A stretch of 64,000 nt of DNA, from assembly GCF_937898475.1 (NCBI RefSeq), contig NZ_CALEJS010000024.1, forward strand, positions 1 to 64,000. The letters run 5' to 3'. The notes below the pieces were generated by a model. It had not been told where the DNA came from. It ran no database searches and saw only the letters and a list, made by a program, of their open reading frames with translations. The stretch comes from an uncultured Chitinophaga sp. (GTDB taxonomy: Bacteria > Bacteroidota > Bacteroidia > Chitinophagales > Chitinophagaceae). Below, in pieces: positions 62,723 to 64,000 of this stretch. Positions within the stretch are counted from its first letter, which is position 1. Each line of letters begins with the position of its first letter. Position numbers and translations under genes: made by a program.

Positions 62723-63859
62723 ATGCACCCATCAAACAGCCAGGAAAGAATGAACCAGCTTGCCAGGAAATGGCAGGAAGGTACTATTACTGCCGAAGAA
62801 AGGGAAGAATTTGAACAGTGGTACAATGATGCCGACAATTCCCTGGAAATAAGGTCGGGCGAGTCGCGGGAAGCGATGGAGCGGCGATTGTATGCGCAGA
62901 TCGCAGAAAGGGGCCATATTGGCCGCAGCAGGTTGTCCAGGTGGCCGCGCGTGGCGGCAGCAGCCGTTATACTGCTGGCGCTGGGGATTGGCGGGTATTT
63001 CCTCGCTAAAAGAGGCGATGTACAACCGGCAGTGGAAACCCTGGCCCAGGACCTTGCCCCGGGCAGCAACAAAGCCGTTCTCACATTGGCCAATGGCGAA
63101 AAGATCTTACTCGACAATGCCCAAAACGGCCGTTTAGCCGTACAGGGTAATGCCAGCATCACCAAAAAATCTGACGGTAATATCGGGTATGAGGCCACGA
63201 AGGACCCCGCATCCGGATCCTCCCTGGTGGCTTTTAACACGGTAAGCACTCCTTTGGGCGGACAATACCACCTCACCCTGTCAGACGGAACCGAAGTATG
63301 GCTGAACGCAGGTTCTTCCATCCGGTTTCCCACTACCTTCAGCGGCGCTGAAAGGAAAGTGGAGATCAGCGGTGAGGTGTATTTTGAAGTGGCCCGCAAT
63401 CCCGCAAAGCCCTTCCTGGTAGCAAATGAGCGGCAGCTGGTGGAAGTGCTGGGAACGCATTTCAATGTGAATGCCTATGCCGATGAAGAAGTGGTAAGAA
63501 CCACCCTTTTGGAAGGAGCGGTAAGAGTGAGCGCCGCCGGTAACAGCAGCACCATCAAACCCGGTGAGCAGGCGGTATTGGGCAGCCAGCGTTTAACGGT
63601 CACCAGCGCCAATACCGAAGAGGCCGTGGCCTGGAAGAACGGCTATTTCCGTTTCAATGATGAAAAGATCGGCAGTATCATGCGTAAACTTTCGCGCTGG
63701 TACGACATAGAGGTCTCTTTTAAAGGACCGGTATCTGAAGAAGGATTTAATGGGAAAATTTCCCGGTATAAGAATATCAGCCAAGTCTTAAGAATGCTTG
63801 AAAAAACAGGGGCAGTACAATTTCAGATCGAGGGCAGGAAGGTAATAGTCATGCAGTAG
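62723..63859 (+). CDS. FecR family anti-sigma factor
   Basis: A 378-residue protein from the ATG at 62723; the ATG at 62750 is also possible. A cytoplasmic region (to about 78) is followed by a membrane helix (about 78-97), the FecR domain (GGQYHLTLSDGTEVWLNAGSSI, GEVYFEV, VLGTHFNVNAY) and the C-terminal DUF4974 segment (IGSIMRKLSRWYDIEVSF). Partner of the ECF sigma encoded 83 bases upstream. Confidence 0.92.
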   Translation: MHPSNSQERMNQLARKWQEGTITAEEREEFEQWYNDADNSLEIRSGESREAMERRLYAQIAERGHIGRSRLSRWPRVAAAAVILLALGIGGYFLAKRGDVQPAVETLAQDLAPGSNKAVLTLANGEKILLDNAQNGRLAVQGNASITKKSDGNIGYEATKDPASGSSLVAFNTVSTPLGGQYHLTLSDGTEVWLNAGSSIRFPTTFSGAERKVEISGEVYFEVARNPAKPFLVANERQLVEVLGTHFNVNAYADEEVVRTTLLEGAVRVSAAGNSSTIKPGEQAVLGSQRLTVTSANTEEAVAWKNGYFRFNDEKIGSIMRKLSRWYDIEVSFKGPVSEEGFNGKISRYKNISQVLRMLEKTGAVQFQIEGRKVIVMQ

Positions 63860-63949
63860 CGCTGCTGCTTCCGCTCATCTTTTAAATTATTCAAGGAACG
63901 CGTTGCACCACTATTTTCCGGAGAATGCAAGGGTGCCACGTCTAAACCT

Positions 63950-64000
63950 ATGCTTCACAACATGTACAGACATTACGCCAGAATCTCTGTACAGCCGCAT
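63950..64000 (+). CDS. probable start of a SusC/RagA transporter gene (partial)
   Basis: An ATG at 63950 opens a frame of 17 codons to the end of the window (MLHNMYRHYARISVQPH), with no stop. It stands 90 bases after FecR, where a SusC gene normally follows, and a short basic N-terminus before a signal peptide is typical. The SusC identity is positional inference; the next window would confirm it. Confidence 0.5.
   Translation, partial: MLHNMYRHYARISVQPH

Noticed and set aside
1..64000. tRNA, rRNA and transposase genes
   Set aside because: None recognised by eye; a covariance-model scan would be needed to exclude small RNAs.

Overview
The window looks like chromosomal DNA of a Bacteroidota bacterium, most likely a Chitinophaga-like member of the Chitinophagaceae. 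The grounds are two complete SusC/SusD pairs plus the probable start of a third SusC, three ECF sigma factors (two paired with FecR), a type IX secretion C-terminal domain, the Bacteroidota-type -7 promoter element TAnnTTTG, and many lipoprotein signals. No rRNA, tRNA, CRISPR array, transposase or prophage genes were recognised.

Layout. 1-2575: a visibly A+T-richer accessory cassette with a nucleotidyl-cyclase-like protein (5' end damaged), a beta/sce7725-like protein and a convergent sce7726-like putative nuclease. 3102-7489: PhnA-like protein, an anti-sigma/sigma pair, an unknown protein, an 11-bp tandem repeat array and a DUF4142 protein. 7685-12850: orphan HisKA_2 kinase, an epoxide hydrolase/cysteine hydrolase/SRPBCC-like operon, and a DEAD/DEAH helicase. 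12999-22963: ECF sigma, FecR, SusC, SusD, then a phosphodiester glycosidase, an NHL propeller lipoprotein and an SGNH esterase, which read as one glycan locus. 22976-26143: a giant protein with two copies of a GRPP...MGxHTTA module and a C-terminal Cys/His domain. 26326-30052: secreted metalloprotease, fatty acid desaturase, RRM and cold-shock proteins. 30080-39642: a sugar-acid locus (AraC regulator, FGGY kinase, exported RraA-like protein and enolase-superfamily protein, SusC/SusD). 39708-43067: a second giant protein with a Gly-rich triplet region, TIG domains and a papain-like Cys/His/Asp region. 43202-50760: two paralogous SDR-AraC modules that share a promoter element, with an HxlR/SDR pair, a small unknown gene, a truncated chemoreceptor-like protein and a phosphotransferase remnant between them. 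50977-61939: outer-membrane protein and FAH hydrolase behind a perfect FNR-type box, a Crp/Fnr regulator, LLM oxidoreductase, TlpA-like protein, GH43, a BCCT transporter remnant, SDR, serine hydrolase, alpha/beta hydrolase, OsmC and thioredoxin reductase. 62050-64000: ECF sigma, FecR and the probable start of a SusC gene.

How the parts work together. The sigma/FecR/SusCD sets fit surface-signalling-controlled import of glycans, with the accessory lipoproteins and esterase processing substrate at the surface or in the periplasm. The sugar-acid locus would import a substrate through SusCD, dehydrate it and cleave it or phosphorylate it. The 43-62 kb stretch is dominated by redox and detoxification enzymes (SDRs, OsmC, TrxB, LLM, DJ-1 family) with local one-component regulators. 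The most unusual parts are the A+T-rich cassette at the left edge, the two giant non-secreted multidomain proteins with putative cysteine-protease-like domains, and the FNR box that matches the recognition helix of a nearby Crp/Fnr regulator.
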